Positions 52,887-63,322 of a stretch of 64,000 nucleotides of DNA are shown here, in pieces. A program made the translations under genes and the position numbers. How positions within the stretch are numbered: position 1 is the stretch's first letter; each line of letters begins with the position of its first letter. The stretch is from Thiofilum flexile DSM 14609. GTDB lineage: Bacteria > Pseudomonadota > Gammaproteobacteria > Thiotrichales > Thiotrichaceae. The DNA lies in NCBI RefSeq assembly GCF_000380185.1, contig NZ_KB904751.1, positions 33,138 to 97,137 on the forward strand, written 5' to 3'. Below the pieces are notes generated by a model. That model was not told the origin of the DNA, made no database searches, and was given only the letters and a program-made list of their open reading frames with translations.

Positions 52887-54152
52887 ATGGCTTATGTTGT
52901 TGACCGCCGACTTAATAGCAAAAACAAAAGTCTGGTAAACCGCCAGCGCTTTCTTAAACGTTATCATAACCAAATTCGCAAAGCTGTGTCCGATGCAGTC
53001 AGTCGTCGTAATATGACCGATATGGAACAGGGCGAAAATATTAATATCCCTAAACGAGATATTTCTGAGCCTATCTTTCATCATGGTTCTGGCGGTAACC
53101 GTGAAATAGTGCATCCGGGTAATAAAGAGTTTATTCAAGGCGATAAAATCCCTCGGCCTCAAGGCGGGTCGGGTGGTTCTGGTTCGGGTGATGCGAGTGA
53201 TAGTGGGGAGGGTGAGGATAATTTTGCGTTTCAAATTTCTCAGCAAGAGTTTTTAGAATACTTGTTTGAGGATTTAGCCTTACCTAATATGATTAAGCGC
53301 CAATTAGTTGGTAGTGATTCGTTTGATACTCGGCGTGCTGGTGTGAGTGAGGTGGGTAATCCCAATCAGCTCAATATTGTCCGCTCGCTAAAAAGTGCTT
53401 ATGCACGGCGTATGGCATTAGGGGGTAAAGCGCGACGTGAGCGACGTGAATTAAAAGCAGAATTAGAAACATTACCTGAGTCTGAAGCGGCACGGCGTTT
53501 AGTCGTTGAGGAAGAAATTAATCGCCTCAATGTGCGGTTAAATGCCATACCTTTCTTAGATGATTTTGATTTGAAATATAACTTACAAGTTAAAATCCCT
53601 AAACCCTCGCCTAAAGCGGTGATGTTTTGTGTCATGGACGTTTCTGGCTCTATGACTCAGGATATTAAAGATACAGCAAAGCGCTTTTTCTTCCTGCTGT
53701 ATCTCTTCCTGAAGAAAAATTATGAAAAAATCGATGTGATTTTTATTCGTCATCATACTCAAGCGCAGGAAGTCGATGAAGAAACCTTCTTCTATTCACG
53801 CGAAACAGGTGGGACGGTGGTTTCTAGTGCCTTAAAGTTAATGGCTGAAGTGATTGAGGCGCGTTATTCACCCGATGAGTGGAATATCTATGCTGCCCAA
53901 GCCTCGGATGGTGATAATTGGCAAGAAGATAATATGCGCTGTCATAAAATATTAACTGAAGATATTTTACCAACCGTGCAGTATTTAACTTATATTGAAA
54001 TTGGTGATAGGCAACCACAGGGTTTATGGCATTTATATGAGCATTTACAAGGTGATTATGCTGACCGTTTTGCTATACAGCGGGTGCGTAATAATGCTGA
54101 AATCTACCCGGTTTTCCGCGAACTATTTCAAAAAACGATAGATAAAGGATAA
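52887..54152 (+). CDS. yeaH: DUF444 family protein YeaH/YhbH
   Basis: 421 residues with a VWA-like MIDAS motif in the C-terminal half ([24 protein letters not shown]). The N-terminal part is basic and helical, then Gly/Ser linkers ([17 protein letters not shown]). The Asp-x-Ser-x-Ser metal motif is intact. Members work with PrkA in stress responses; the mechanism is not known. AAGGAG precedes the start. The gene is seven bases from spoVR. Confidence 0.92.
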   Translation: MAYVVDRRLNSKNKSLVNRQRFLKRYHNQIRKAVSDAVSRRNMTDMEQGENINIPKRDISEPIFHHGSGGNREIVHPGNKEFIQGDKIPRPQGGSGGSGSGDASDSGEGEDNFAFQISQQEFLEYLFEDLALPNMIKRQLVGSDSFDTRRAGVSEVGNPNQLNIVRSLKSAYARRMALGGKARRERRELKAELETLPESEAARRLVVEEEINRLNVRLNAIPFLDDFDLKYNLQVKIPKPSPKAVMFCVMDVSGSMTQDIKDTAKRFFFLLYLFLKKNYEKIDVIFIRHHTQAQEVDEETFFYSRETGGTVVSSALKLMAEVIEARYSPDEWNIYAAQASDGDNWQEDNMRCHKILTEDILPTVQYLTYIEIGDRQPQGLWHLYEHLQGDYADRFAIQRVRNNAEIYPVFRELFQKTIDKG

Positions 54153-54158
54153 TTAACC

Positions 54159-55661
54159 ATGACGGGTAAATTAATATCTACCAGCTCAGATTGGACGTTT
54201 GAAACCATCCAAGCCTATGATCGAGAAATTGGTCGCATAGCACGGGATAAATTCAAACTCGATACTTATCCTAATCAAATTGAAATTATTCGTTCTGATC
54301 AAATGATGGATGCCTATGCCTCGGTCGGTATGCCAGTGTTTTATAATCACTGGTCTTATGGCAAGCATTTTGTATCCGTTGAGCAAAACTATTCGCGTGG
54401 ACGTATGGGGCTGGCGTATGAAATAGTGATTAACTCGAATCCCTGCATTGCCTATTTAATGGAAGAAAATAGTTTGACTATGCAAGCATTAGTGATTGCA
54501 CATGCTTGTTATGGTCATAATTCTTTTTTCAAGGGGAATTATTTATTCCGTAGCTGGACGGATGCGGATGCGATTATTGATTATTTGCTATTTGCTAAAA
54601 ATTATATTGCTCAATGCGAGGAACGCCACGGGGTTCAAGCAGTGGAGCAATTATTGGATTCGTGCCATGCCTTAATGAATTATGGTGTCGATCGTTATAA
54701 GCGCCCTAAACCTATTTCAGCCGCTGAAGAAGTACAACGTCAAAAAGAGCGTGAAGTTTATGTCCAACAACATATTAATGATTTATGGCGTACTATCCCT
54801 AATCGTAAACAGAATGGTCAAGCGCTTAAAGAAGAAGTAAATTTCCCGGCTGATCCACAAGAAAATATTTTGTACTTTATGGAAAAAAATGCGCCCATGT
54901 TGGAAAACTGGCAGCGCGAAATTATCCGTATTGTGCGTAAAGTGGCGCAGTATTTCTACCCCCAACGTCAAACCCAAGTCATGAATGAGGGCTGGGCTAC
55001 CTTTTGGCATTATACGTTATTAAATGAAATGTATGATGAGGGCTTGGTCAATGAGGGGTTTATGATGGAGTTTTTAACTTCTCATACTAATGTGGTAGCG
55101 CAACCGGATTTTGATAGTCGTTATTATTCGGGAATTAATCCCTATGCCTTAGGTTTTGCCATGATGAAGGATATTCGTCGTATTTGCGAAAATCCTACGG
55201 CAGAAGATAAGGTGTGGTTCCCTGATATTGTAGGCTCTAATTGGATTGATACGCTTAATTATGTCATGCGTAATTATCGAGATGAGAGCTTTATTCTCCA
55301 ATTTATGTCGCCTAAAATTATGCGTGATTTTCATTTTTTTGCCTTGCAAGATGATGATCGGGCAAATGCGATTGAAGTGAAGGCGATTCACAATGATGAA
55401 GGGTATCGCGCCTTACGCGAGACCTTGTCACAGCAATATAATCTAAGCTACCGTGAGCCAGATATTCAGGTTGAAAGTGTCAATTTACGCGGAGATCGCT
55501 CGTTAACACTGAGTCATTATATGAATGAGCGTCGCCCTTTAGGCAATGATACCTATGAAATGTTACGCCATATTCACCATATTTGGGGTTATGATGTACA
55601 TTTAAATTCGGTCGAACCCGATGGACGTCGGGCGCGAAGCTATCGTTTAGGTGCGAGTTAA
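54159..55661 (+). CDS. spoVR: SpoVR family protein (YcgB)
   Basis: 500 residues, the standard length. Conserved stretches include FYNHWSYGKHFVSVEQNYSRG, ALVIAHACYGHNSFFKGNY with two histidines, GWATFWHYTLLNEMYDEG and FLTSHTNVVAQPDFDSRYYSGINPYALG. These His/Glu/Asp clusters look metal-binding, but the function is unproven. Third gene of the prkA-yeaH-spoVR operon; stress-linked by context. Confidence 0.93.
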   Translation: MTGKLISTSSDWTFETIQAYDREIGRIARDKFKLDTYPNQIEIIRSDQMMDAYASVGMPVFYNHWSYGKHFVSVEQNYSRGRMGLAYEIVINSNPCIAYLMEENSLTMQALVIAHACYGHNSFFKGNYLFRSWTDADAIIDYLLFAKNYIAQCEERHGVQAVEQLLDSCHALMNYGVDRYKRPKPISAAEEVQRQKEREVYVQQHINDLWRTIPNRKQNGQALKEEVNFPADPQENILYFMEKNAPMLENWQREIIRIVRKVAQYFYPQRQTQVMNEGWATFWHYTLLNEMYDEGLVNEGFMMEFLTSHTNVVAQPDFDSRYYSGINPYALGFAMMKDIRRICENPTAEDKVWFPDIVGSNWIDTLNYVMRNYRDESFILQFMSPKIMRDFHFFALQDDDRANAIEVKAIHNDEGYRALRETLSQQYNLSYREPDIQVESVNLRGDRSLTLSHYMNERRPLGNDTYEMLRHIHHIWGYDVHLNSVEPDGRRARSYRLGAS

Positions 55662-55736
55662 CTATAATACGTTGGTTATTGTGCGAAGCTACTAGTGTGG
55701 CTAGTAGCGTCTTTGATTTTTTAGGTAAGTAGGGCT

Positions 55737-56129
55737 ATGGAAGATCATAACACAGCGGAATGCCTCAATTGTCATAAAGTAGGGTGCCATGGCGTTCGGC
55801 ATCGTATGTGTACGGACAAAAAAGGAACCATGCCGCGTTTAGTGACGGAATGTCAGTGGTGTGAAGCACGGTTAGTCGTGAAAGGTAAGCATACTTGGAT
55901 TGAGTATGCAGCGATTGTCATGTTATTTACGCCTTTAGCTTTGCTAGAATATTGGCCTCAAGCATCGTGGGTTTTTTCAGCGTTGATTGTGGTGCTGGCT
56001 TTGGCTTTAATCATTTGGGCGAAATGGGGTGTGAGTTATCAATTAGCTCATAGAGTTGAGCCGGAGTTTGAGAGTGAAGCTAAAGAAAGCGGCAAACCTG
56101 CTACACCACCTACCGAGCTTAGGACGTAA
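55737..56129 (+). CDS. Zinc-ribbon-like small membrane protein
   Basis: 130 residues. The N-terminal half has cysteines in C9-x2-C12, C17, C25 and CQWC, suggesting a metal-binding ribbon; the C-terminal half has two membrane helices (about 57-72 and 78-97, YAAIVMLFTPLALL and WVFSALIVVLALALIIWA), then a polar tail. No family recognised. It follows spoVR by 75 bases, possibly co-transcribed. Confidence 0.6.
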   Translation: MEDHNTAECLNCHKVGCHGVRHRMCTDKKGTMPRLVTECQWCEARLVVKGKHTWIEYAAIVMLFTPLALLEYWPQASWVFSALIVVLALALIIWAKWGVSYQLAHRVEPEFESEAKESGKPATPPTELRT

Positions 56130-56327
56130 ATGTCCTGATTAGTCGTTGATCGTTTACTGGGTTACTGTACCTAGGACGATCTTTGGCTAATGTGATCCTC
56201 TTTCATTTCCCACTAAATTAGTGAATCATAACACCATTATTTATTGAGCCAAATCGCTCAGCTAATGCTTGATTAGTTGTGGGTATTTGGTTTTTTCATA
56301 TGCTACAAACAGGGAGCGCATATCCGT

Positions 56328-57920
56328 ATGAGTACTTTAGTCAAGCGCTTAGCGATAGGCTTATTTTTAGGCGTATTAATTGTTTTTGCGGTGGTAGGGC
56401 TGAAAAGTACCCTACAGCGTCCTGCTAGCACACCCGCACCTAATACCACAACGACCACCACTGCTACCGTACCCACTCCTGCTACCGTACCTACGCCAAC
56501 ACCTGAAACGACTACTCCTAGCACGACCCCTACGACAGCAGAGACACCTACAGCGGTGACCCCTCCGGTAGAAAAACCGAGTATTGTGGAGTCTGATGCT
56601 GAGGCTGAGATGAATCCAGAGACTATAGAGCCTCCAGATGCGACGGATACCCCCACGCTACAAGGTACACCACAGGCCAGTGTTCCTAATACTCCGCCAA
56701 CAGTACGCACTCAGCCAGCACCAGCTACGACCACCGCACCTGCCACTAATACAGCAGCATCTAGCCCCCAAATGGTTGATATACCCGTGCCCGCTCCTGT
56801 GCTAGGTAAATTACAGTTAGTATTAATTGACCCCACCAATGCCAATGCTAAACCCAAGGGGAATTTTATTATTACCGATAGCCAAGACGTACAAGTGGCT
56901 ATGCAGCAAAATACGGATGTGGGTATCTTTGAATTACCACCAGGCACCTATAAAGCCACGGTCAGTATTAAAGGCAAACGCAATACCCGCACCGTGCAAA
57001 TAGTAGGGAATCAAGTTCAATTAGAAAACTTTAACCTCCCTCCTAGTATGACTGCTGCTGCCGTGAACGAACCGACACCTGCGACGAATACCGCTCCGAT
57101 TATACAAGAGGGTACTTTGCAAGTGCTGGTTAAAGCATCCGGTAGTGGGGAAGCGGTACGCGCCAATATTTATGTGCAAAAACCGAATGGGGTACATATT
57201 GCGAGCAAAACCTATACCACGTCCGCCGATTTTCTCTTAGAGCCGGGTAACTATAAAATCACGGTCAAAGCAAAAGACCGCGTGGATTTAGTACAAGAAC
57301 TCAAAGTGACACAGGATAAAGCCACCCGTGCTACCTTTAGTCTACAAGCAGTCGTTAAAAATGAACCCGTATTGAGGCCAGCTCCGTCCGTTGCTAAGAC
57401 GCCTAGCTCTACTCCAGCTCAATCAGCACCGATTCAGGTCACAGTTCCTCCTGTGGAAACTTTACCGATGCCAGAGTTGAATAAACCGATTGTGGAGCCT
57501 ATTGATCCGCCTTTAACTTCCTCTGACGATCCACGCTTGAGAATTGAGCGAGCGCCTATTCCAGCGCCTACCCGTCAGATGCAGCCCTATACGCCCGGAA
57601 GCGAAGTAGACACCATACAAAATCCTAATGAAGCACCGCAATTTGCTACCCCGATGGGAAGCTTAGAGTTATATGCGGTATCTGGGGTTGATAATAGTCC
57701 GCTAGCAGTGAATTTTACCGTCACAGATTTACAGGGTAATGTGCTGGAGAGATTCCGTGGCGTGGCTTCTGCTGAGCTGCATCTACCCGCGCAGCCCGTG
57801 TTAGTGAATATTCGTTACCGTGGCATGCGCGGACGCGAGACTATACAAGTAAAGCCTGGTGCTCCGACGGTGTATACCTTTACCATCACACCTAATCAGG
57901 GCGATGACTTCATGAACTAA
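56328..57920 (+). CDS. Membrane-anchored protein with three beta-sandwich repeats
   Basis: I choose the ATG at 56,328, which gives an N-terminal membrane anchor (residues ~7-27, LAIGLFLGVLIVFAVVGL) and about 530 residues. After a long Pro/Thr-rich spacer (about 34-155), three related domains of about 80 residues follow: LGKLQLVLIDPTNANAKPKG (about 163-245), GTLQVLVKASGSGEAVRANI (about 263-345) and GSLELYAVSGVDNSPLAVNF (about 443-520). Each has ELPPGTYKATV-like or LEPGNYKITV-like turns as in carboxypeptidase-regulatory or PEGA-like modules. Linkers between are Pro-rich. No specific family. Probably an envelope protein exposed outside the cytoplasm. Confidence 0.65.
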   Translation: MSTLVKRLAIGLFLGVLIVFAVVGLKSTLQRPASTPAPNTTTTTTATVPTPATVPTPTPETTTPSTTPTTAETPTAVTPPVEKPSIVESDAEAEMNPETIEPPDATDTPTLQGTPQASVPNTPPTVRTQPAPATTTAPATNTAASSPQMVDIPVPAPVLGKLQLVLIDPTNANAKPKGNFIITDSQDVQVAMQQNTDVGIFELPPGTYKATVSIKGKRNTRTVQIVGNQVQLENFNLPPSMTAAAVNEPTPATNTAPIIQEGTLQVLVKASGSGEAVRANIYVQKPNGVHIASKTYTTSADFLLEPGNYKITVKAKDRVDLVQELKVTQDKATRATFSLQAVVKNEPVLRPAPSVAKTPSSTPAQSAPIQVTVPPVETLPMPELNKPIVEPIDPPLTSSDDPRLRIERAPIPAPTRQMQPYTPGSEVDTIQNPNEAPQFATPMGSLELYAVSGVDNSPLAVNFTVTDLQGNVLERFRGVASAELHLPAQPVLVNIRYRGMRGRETIQVKPGAPTVYTFTITPNQGDDFMN

Positions 57921-57926
57921 TCGAGT

Positions 57927-57973
57927 GGTATAACGGGCAAAGTCGCCTAATCTAGGTCTTTGCTCATTATACC
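57927..57973. terminator. Long imperfect hairpin after the beta-sandwich gene
   Basis: GGTATAACGGGCAAAG ... CTTTGCTCATTATACC pairs at 14 of 16 positions with a 15-base loop, seven bases past the stop. A likely terminator without a clear T-run. Confidence 0.5.
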
Positions 57974-58078
57974 CGACGTTAGGAAGTTGACGTGTTTATA
58001 AAACAGTGTTTTTTGCGTGACAGATGATGAGGGCTTAAGCTAAGGTAGATATTGTGACGTTCATGAGGAGGGGGAGGT

Positions 58079-59698
58079 ATGAATATTTATCAACAGCATT
58101 TAGACTCTGTTGCTGCTAATTATGAGGCTTTGAGTCCTTTAAGTTTCTTAAAACGCACCGCCGATATTTATCCTACTAAGCTTGCTGTCGTTCATGGCGA
58201 GGTACGACGTACTTGGCAAGAAACCTATGCCCGCTGTTGCCAATTAGCCAGTGCATTAAGTCAACGCGGTATTGGGGTAGGTGATACGGTATCTATTATT
58301 TGCCCTAATCTACCCGAACATTTTGAAGCTCACTTTGGTGTACCCATGGTGGGGGCAGTATTAAACTCAATTAATACCCGTCTTGATGCCGCCACCGTCG
58401 CCTTTATCCTGCAACATGCTGAAGCCAAACTCCTCATTACCGAGCGTGAAATGACGCCTATAGTCAAGCAGGCTTTAGCCCTGATGGATAACCCACCGCC
58501 GGTGATTGATATTGATGATCCGAGTTTTGAAGGCGGGGAGTTATTAGGTGAAATGACCTATGAGCAGTTTATTGCTCAAGGTGATCCGGCTTTTAGTTGG
58601 TCGAGTCCTGCGAATGAATGGGATGCGATTAGTCTCAATTACACCTCTGGTACCACGGGCGATCCTAAGGGTGTGGTCTACCACCATCGAGGTGCCTATC
58701 TCAATGCGGTCAGTAATATACTGTCTTGGGGTATGCCGAATCAGGCGCGTTACCTGTGGACTCTACCCATGTTTCATTGCAATGGTTGGTGCTTTCCTTG
58801 GGTATTAGCCGCTATTGCTGGGGTGAATGTGTGTTTGCGCCATGTGCGAGCGGATAAAATCGTCGACTTAATCGCTGAGGAAAAGGTCGATCATCTCTGC
58901 GGTGCGCCTATTGTATTGAGCATGATTGCCGGTGTTTCTGCTGAGGCTAAAGCCCGCCTCAATCATCCCGTTAAAGTGATGACTGCCGGAGCACCGCCGC
59001 CGGCTGCGGTGATTCAAAGCATGGAAGAAATGGGTTTTAGTGTAACCCATGTCTATGGTTTAACCGAGACTTATGGCCCTTGCGTGGTATCAGAGTGGAA
59101 AGACGAATGGAATGAGCGTTCGGTTACAGAAAAAGCCCGCCTGAAAGCTCGTCAAGGGGTGCGTGCGCCGCTGCAAGAAGGCTTAATGGTGGCGAATCCC
59201 GATACCTTAGAACCCGTTCCACAAGATGGTCAAACCTTAGGTGAAGTCTTTATGCGCGGCAATATTGTCATGAAAGGCTACCTGAAAAACCCTAAAACCA
59301 CCGAAGCGTCATTTGAGGGCGGCTGGTTCCATTCCGGTGATTTAGCGGTATGGCATCCTGATGGCTATATTGAGATTAAAGATCGCTCTAAAGATATTAT
59401 TATTTCAGGGGGCGAGAATATTTCCAGTATTGAGTTAGAAGATACCCTCTATCGTCATCCCGCCATTCAAGATGTCGCAGTAGTGGCTAAATTAGATGAA
59501 AAATGGGGTGAAGTGCCTTGTGCCTTTATCAAATTAGTAGAGGGGGCGGTACTGACCGAGGCCGAGGTAATCGAATATTGCCGCCAACATATGGCACGTT
59601 TTAAAGTGCCTAAAACCGTGATCTTTGTTGATTTGCCGCGTACCTCAACAGGTAAAGTACAAAAATTTGTTTTGCGGCAATGGGCTAATAAAGCTTAG
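58079..59698 (+). CDS. Acyl-CoA synthetase (AMP-forming), DmdB-like group
   Basis: 539 residues. The AMP-binding core motif is YTSGTTGDPKGVVYHHRGAY (about 190-209), with VYGLTETYGP and GWFHSGDLAVWHPDGYIEI for adenylate and ribose binding, and catalytic lysine region PRTSTGKVQKFVLR near the end. It activates a carboxylic acid to its CoA thioester. Sequence type resembles medium-chain and methylmercaptopropionate-CoA ligases (DmdB-type) and FadD-like enzymes; the substrate is not determined. It is followed by etfBA and an acyl-CoA dehydrogenase, hence a beta-oxidation-like unit, though two hairpins separate it from etfB. Confidence 0.88.
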   Translation: MNIYQQHLDSVAANYEALSPLSFLKRTADIYPTKLAVVHGEVRRTWQETYARCCQLASALSQRGIGVGDTVSIICPNLPEHFEAHFGVPMVGAVLNSINTRLDAATVAFILQHAEAKLLITEREMTPIVKQALALMDNPPPVIDIDDPSFEGGELLGEMTYEQFIAQGDPAFSWSSPANEWDAISLNYTSGTTGDPKGVVYHHRGAYLNAVSNILSWGMPNQARYLWTLPMFHCNGWCFPWVLAAIAGVNVCLRHVRADKIVDLIAEEKVDHLCGAPIVLSMIAGVSAEAKARLNHPVKVMTAGAPPPAAVIQSMEEMGFSVTHVYGLTETYGPCVVSEWKDEWNERSVTEKARLKARQGVRAPLQEGLMVANPDTLEPVPQDGQTLGEVFMRGNIVMKGYLKNPKTTEASFEGGWFHSGDLAVWHPDGYIEIKDRSKDIIISGGENISSIELEDTLYRHPAIQDVAVVAKLDEKWGEVPCAFIKLVEGAVLTEAEVIEYCRQHMARFKVPKTVIFVDLPRTSTGKVQKFVLRQWANKA

Positions 59699-59713
59699 AT
59701 ATTACCGTTTAAT

Positions 59714-59760
59714 AAGGCTCAAACACAGTAGCTACTCCTCCACTTTGCTTGAGCCTTTTG
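59714..59760 (+). terminator. Terminator after the acyl-CoA ligase gene
   Basis: AAGGCTCAA / TTGAGCCTT stem with a 26-base loop, ending in TTTTG. A second hairpin follows at once. Confidence 0.65.
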
Positions 59761-59787
59761 GGGTAATTAACAGTGCTTAATTACCCC
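59760..59787. terminator. Second hairpin upstream of etfB
   Basis: GGGGTAATTAA-CAGTGC-TTAATTACCCC, a perfect 11-bp stem immediately after the first terminator. The pair insulates the ligase from etfB or acts as a tandem terminator. Confidence 0.6.
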
Positions 59788-59842
59788 TTCTCTGGAGCAC
59801 CACCAGACTAATGAATATTTTTTAATAGGATATAGGTGTGAT

Positions 59843-60595
59843 ATGAAAATAGTAGTTGCGATAAAACGAGTGATTGATTACAGCGTCAAAGTTCGGGTTA
59901 AGTCTGATCAGAGTAATGTCGATCTGGCTAATGTGAAAATGGCGTTAAATCCCTTTTGTGAAATTGCCGTAGAAGAAGCGGTGCGTTTAAAAGAAGCGGG
60001 CAAAGCCACTGAAATTGTCGTCGTGACTATTGGGCCTAAAGCGGCACAAGATCAGATTCGGGCAGCAATGGCAATGGGGGCAGATCGGGGGATTTGGGTT
60101 GAGACTGTGGATACGGAGCTGGACGCGCTAACTGTCGCTAAATTACTGGCTAAAGTCGTGCAAAACGAGCAACCACAGTTAGTCTTATTAGGCAAACAAG
60201 CGATTGATTCGGATAATAACCAAACCGGACAAATGCTCGCTGCACTGCTGGATTATCCTCAAGCAACGTTTGCCTCTAAAGTGGTGATTGAGGGGAATGA
60301 GGCTGTGGTAACACGCGAAATTGATGGGGGCTTACAAACTTTAGGTTTGACGTTACCGGCTATTGTGACGACCGATCTCCGTCTGAATGAGCCGCGTTAT
60401 GTCAAGCTACCTGACATTATGAAAGCCAAGAAAAAAACCTTAGATGCGACCACGCCAGAAGCGCTAGGGGTTAGCCTGCAAAAAAGTATTAAGCTCTTAA
60501 AAGTAGAGGCACCTGCGGAGCGTCAAGGGGGAATCAAAGTCGAGAGTGTTGATGCCCTAATCGATTGCTTAAAAAATAAAGCCCGTGTGATTTAA
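59843..60595 (+). CDS. etfB: Electron transfer flavoprotein beta subunit
   Basis: 250 residues, AMP-binding subunit of the ETF heterodimer that takes electrons from acyl-CoA dehydrogenases. N-terminal [21 protein letters not shown], central [19 protein letters not shown], and the signature [29 protein letters not shown]. It ends 11 bases before etfA, with an AAGGAG site for the latter. It would serve the acyl-CoA dehydrogenase downstream. Confidence 0.95.
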   Translation: MKIVVAIKRVIDYSVKVRVKSDQSNVDLANVKMALNPFCEIAVEEAVRLKEAGKATEIVVVTIGPKAAQDQIRAAMAMGADRGIWVETVDTELDALTVAKLLAKVVQNEQPQLVLLGKQAIDSDNNQTGQMLAALLDYPQATFASKVVIEGNEAVVTREIDGGLQTLGLTLPAIVTTDLRLNEPRYVKLPDIMKAKKKTLDATTPEALGVSLQKSIKLLKVEAPAERQGGIKVESVDALIDCLKNKARVI

Positions 60596-60606
60596 GGAGT
60601 AGAACA

Positions 60607-61536
60607 ATGAATATTTTAGTGATTGCTGAACATGATAATCAAACCCTTAAATCCGCCACTTTAAATGCGGTAAGTGCTGCACAAGCGATTGGTGGTTCGA
60701 TTGCCATTGCTGTGATTGGCTCAGGCTGTCAAGCAGTGGCTACGGACGCTCAAGCGATTGCTGGGGTGGATAAAGTGCTATTGGCTGATAATGCGGCATA
60801 TGCTCAGCATCTCGCCGAAAATGAGGCCAAGTTAGTCGCCTCTTTAGCCAAAAATTATACTCATGTATTAGCGCCTGCTACCGCTACAGGTAAAGACTTA
60901 ATGCCACGGGTTGCGGCTTTATTAGATGCTAATTTAGTTGGTGATGTGATTGCGGTGGTGAGTCCTGATACGTTCAAACGCCCGATCTATGCAGGCAATG
61001 CCATTGCGACGGTACAAGATTCCGATGCAATTAAGCTCTTAACAATTCGTGGTACGGCGTTTCCTGCGGCGGCAAATACGGGCGGAAGTGCGAGTCTAGA
61101 GTCGGTCAGTGAAGTATTTGAAGCGACTAAAACCCGTTTTGTGGGTGAGGAAGTCGTGAAATCAGATCGCCCTGAGTTAACGGCTGCCCGTATTGTGGTA
61201 TCCGGTGGGCGTGGCGTCGGATCAAGTGAAAACTTTAAGGTTATTTATGCGCTAGCCGATAAGCTCAATGCTGCGGTCGGTGCATCACGAGCTGCGGTGG
61301 ATGCGGGCTTTGTGCCAAATGATATGCAAGTCGGGCAAACAGGTAAGGTCGTTGCACCGGAGCTTTATATTGCGGTGGGTATTTCAGGGGCGATTCAACA
61401 TCTAGCGGGGATGAAAGACTCGAAGGTGATTGTAGCGATTAATAAAGACCCCGAAGCACCGATTTTCCAAGTGGCTGACTATGGCTTAGTAGCTGATTTA
61501 TTTAGTGCTGTACCTGAATTGACCGCCAAACTGTGA
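60607..61536 (+). CDS. etfA: Electron transfer flavoprotein alpha subunit
   Basis: 309 residues with the FAD-binding C-terminal domain: [43 protein letters not shown] and [25 protein letters not shown], the classic ETF-alpha motif. Works with EtfB to pass electrons to the ETF:quinone oxidoreductase. Ten bases from the acyl-CoA dehydrogenase gene. Confidence 0.96.
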   Translation: MNILVIAEHDNQTLKSATLNAVSAAQAIGGSIAIAVIGSGCQAVATDAQAIAGVDKVLLADNAAYAQHLAENEAKLVASLAKNYTHVLAPATATGKDLMPRVAALLDANLVGDVIAVVSPDTFKRPIYAGNAIATVQDSDAIKLLTIRGTAFPAAANTGGSASLESVSEVFEATKTRFVGEEVVKSDRPELTAARIVVSGGRGVGSSENFKVIYALADKLNAAVGASRAAVDAGFVPNDMQVGQTGKVVAPELYIAVGISGAIQHLAGMKDSKVIVAINKDPEAPIFQVADYGLVADLFSAVPELTAKL

Positions 61537-61546
61537 GGACTACGCT

Positions 61547-63286
61547 ATGACTTATTTAGCCAATTCTCAAGATGCTGAATTTGTATTGCGCCATGTGGTG
61601 CAGTTCGATGCTTTATGTGAGCGAGCAGGATTAGACGAGGTCAATACGGATCTAGCCGCCTCGATTTTGGAAGAGGCGGGTAAATTTGCTACTGAAGTAC
61701 TCGCACCTTTGAATCGGTTTGGGGATCAAAATCCGCCGACTTTGGGTGAAAAGGGTGTACAGGAAACTGCCGGTTTTAAAGAGATTTATCAATCATTTGC
61801 TGAAGCGGGTTGGTTATCACTAGGGGCGGCTGAGGAATTCGGTGGTCAGGCTTTACCGAATGTGATTGGTACGGCCGTGAATGAAATTTGGCAGGCGGCG
61901 AATATGTCCTATGCCTTATGCCCCATGCTGAGCCAAGGGGCGATGGAGAGTATTGGGCATCATGCGAGTCATGAGTTGCAATCCATCTACCTACCGCGCC
62001 TAGCTTCGGGTGGGTGGACGGGAACCATGAACCTGACCGAGCCAGATGCAGGGTCTGATTTAGCCGCCGTTAAAACCAAAGCAGTCCCTCAGGGCGATCA
62101 TTATTTAATTAGTGGGCAGAAGATTTTTATCACTTGGGGCGACCATCAAATGACCGAGAATATCGTGCATTTGGTCTTGGCTCGTTTGCCCGATGCGCCG
62201 GCTGGGGTGAAGGGGATTTCGCTCTTTATTGTGCCTAAGTATGTGGTGAATGCTGATGGTAGCTTAGGGGCGCGTAATGCTGCGCATTGTCTATCCTTAG
62301 AGCATAAAATGGGTATTCATGCGAGTCCGACCTGTGTGATGCTGTTTGATAATGCGGTGGGGTATTTAATCGGGGAAGCCAATAAAGGTTTGCCCTATAT
62401 GTTCACCATGATGAATCACGCGCGTCAAGCGGTGGGCTTGCAAGGGTTGTCTATTTCCGAGCGGGCTTATCAGCTAGCGCGTCAATATGCTAAAGACCGC
62501 CTGCAAGGTACGCGCCGTGATGGTTCACGCATTCCGATTATTGAGCATGCGGATGTGCGGCGGATGCTGATGATTATGAAATCAGGCATAGAGGCAATGC
62601 GAGCGCTAGCCTTTGTTGCTGCTGCCGAAGTCGATCGGGCGCGGTATGAGTCGGATAGTGACAAAGCCGCGTTTCATGCTGCACGAGTCGAGTTATATAC
62701 CCCGATTGTGAAAGGTTGGCTCACTGAGTTGTCTCAAGAATTAACCTATTTAGGGGTACAAATTCACGGGGGCATGGGCTATATCGAAGAAACCGGAGCC
62801 GCTCAGCATTATCGTGATGCACGTATTTTGACGATTTATGAGGGCACGACGGGTATTCAGGCCGCCGATTTAGTAGGGCGTAAAACGCTGGCTGATCAAG
62901 GACAGGGTTTAGGCTTATTATTGGCAGAAATGGCAGAATTAGACGCGAGTGCTTATCCTAATTTCGCACCGGCTTTAGCGGCTGGACAAGCTGCGCGTGA
63001 GTTTATCCTAAGCCATGCAGCGAGTGATCCTCAATTAGCGGGGAGTGCGAGTGTTAATTTAATGATGCTGATGGGCTATCTCTGTGGTGGCTGGTTGCTC
63101 ATCAAAGGCGCACAGGCTGCACAAAATCAACTAGCCCAAGGTGAAGGTGATCCTGAGTACTTAAAGGCTAAAGTTATTACTGCTCAGTTCTATCATGATC
63201 ATTTGCTGCTACGAGCTTTAAGCCATCTAGCAGCGATCAAAGCAGGTAGTGCGGCGATTATGGCACTTGCCGAGGATCAGTTTTAA
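61547..63286 (+). CDS. Long acyl-CoA dehydrogenase with C-terminal extension (DmdC-like)
   Basis: 579 residues, about 200 longer than medium-chain acyl-CoA dehydrogenases because of a C-terminal helical domain (acyl-CoA-dehydrogenase-C-like). The FAD/substrate core includes MNLTEPDAGSDLAAVKTKA, KIFITWGDHQM and GIHASPTCVMLFDNAVGYLIG; the catalytic glutamate is in ILTIYEGTTGIQAADLVGRK (about residue 439). This architecture is shared with DmdC (methylmercaptopropionyl-CoA dehydrogenase) and related FadE-like enzymes; substrate unassigned. Uses the adjacent ETF as electron acceptor by context. Confidence 0.92.
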   Translation: MTYLANSQDAEFVLRHVVQFDALCERAGLDEVNTDLAASILEEAGKFATEVLAPLNRFGDQNPPTLGEKGVQETAGFKEIYQSFAEAGWLSLGAAEEFGGQALPNVIGTAVNEIWQAANMSYALCPMLSQGAMESIGHHASHELQSIYLPRLASGGWTGTMNLTEPDAGSDLAAVKTKAVPQGDHYLISGQKIFITWGDHQMTENIVHLVLARLPDAPAGVKGISLFIVPKYVVNADGSLGARNAAHCLSLEHKMGIHASPTCVMLFDNAVGYLIGEANKGLPYMFTMMNHARQAVGLQGLSISERAYQLARQYAKDRLQGTRRDGSRIPIIEHADVRRMLMIMKSGIEAMRALAFVAAAEVDRARYESDSDKAAFHAARVELYTPIVKGWLTELSQELTYLGVQIHGGMGYIEETGAAQHYRDARILTIYEGTTGIQAADLVGRKTLADQGQGLGLLLAEMAELDASAYPNFAPALAAGQAAREFILSHAASDPQLAGSASVNLMMLMGYLCGGWLLIKGAQAAQNQLAQGEGDPEYLKAKVITAQFYHDHLLLRALSHLAAIKAGSAAIMALAEDQF

Positions 63287-63322
63287 GCGCGACTAGCACA
63301 TAGTCATAGAGCATATCAGTGG

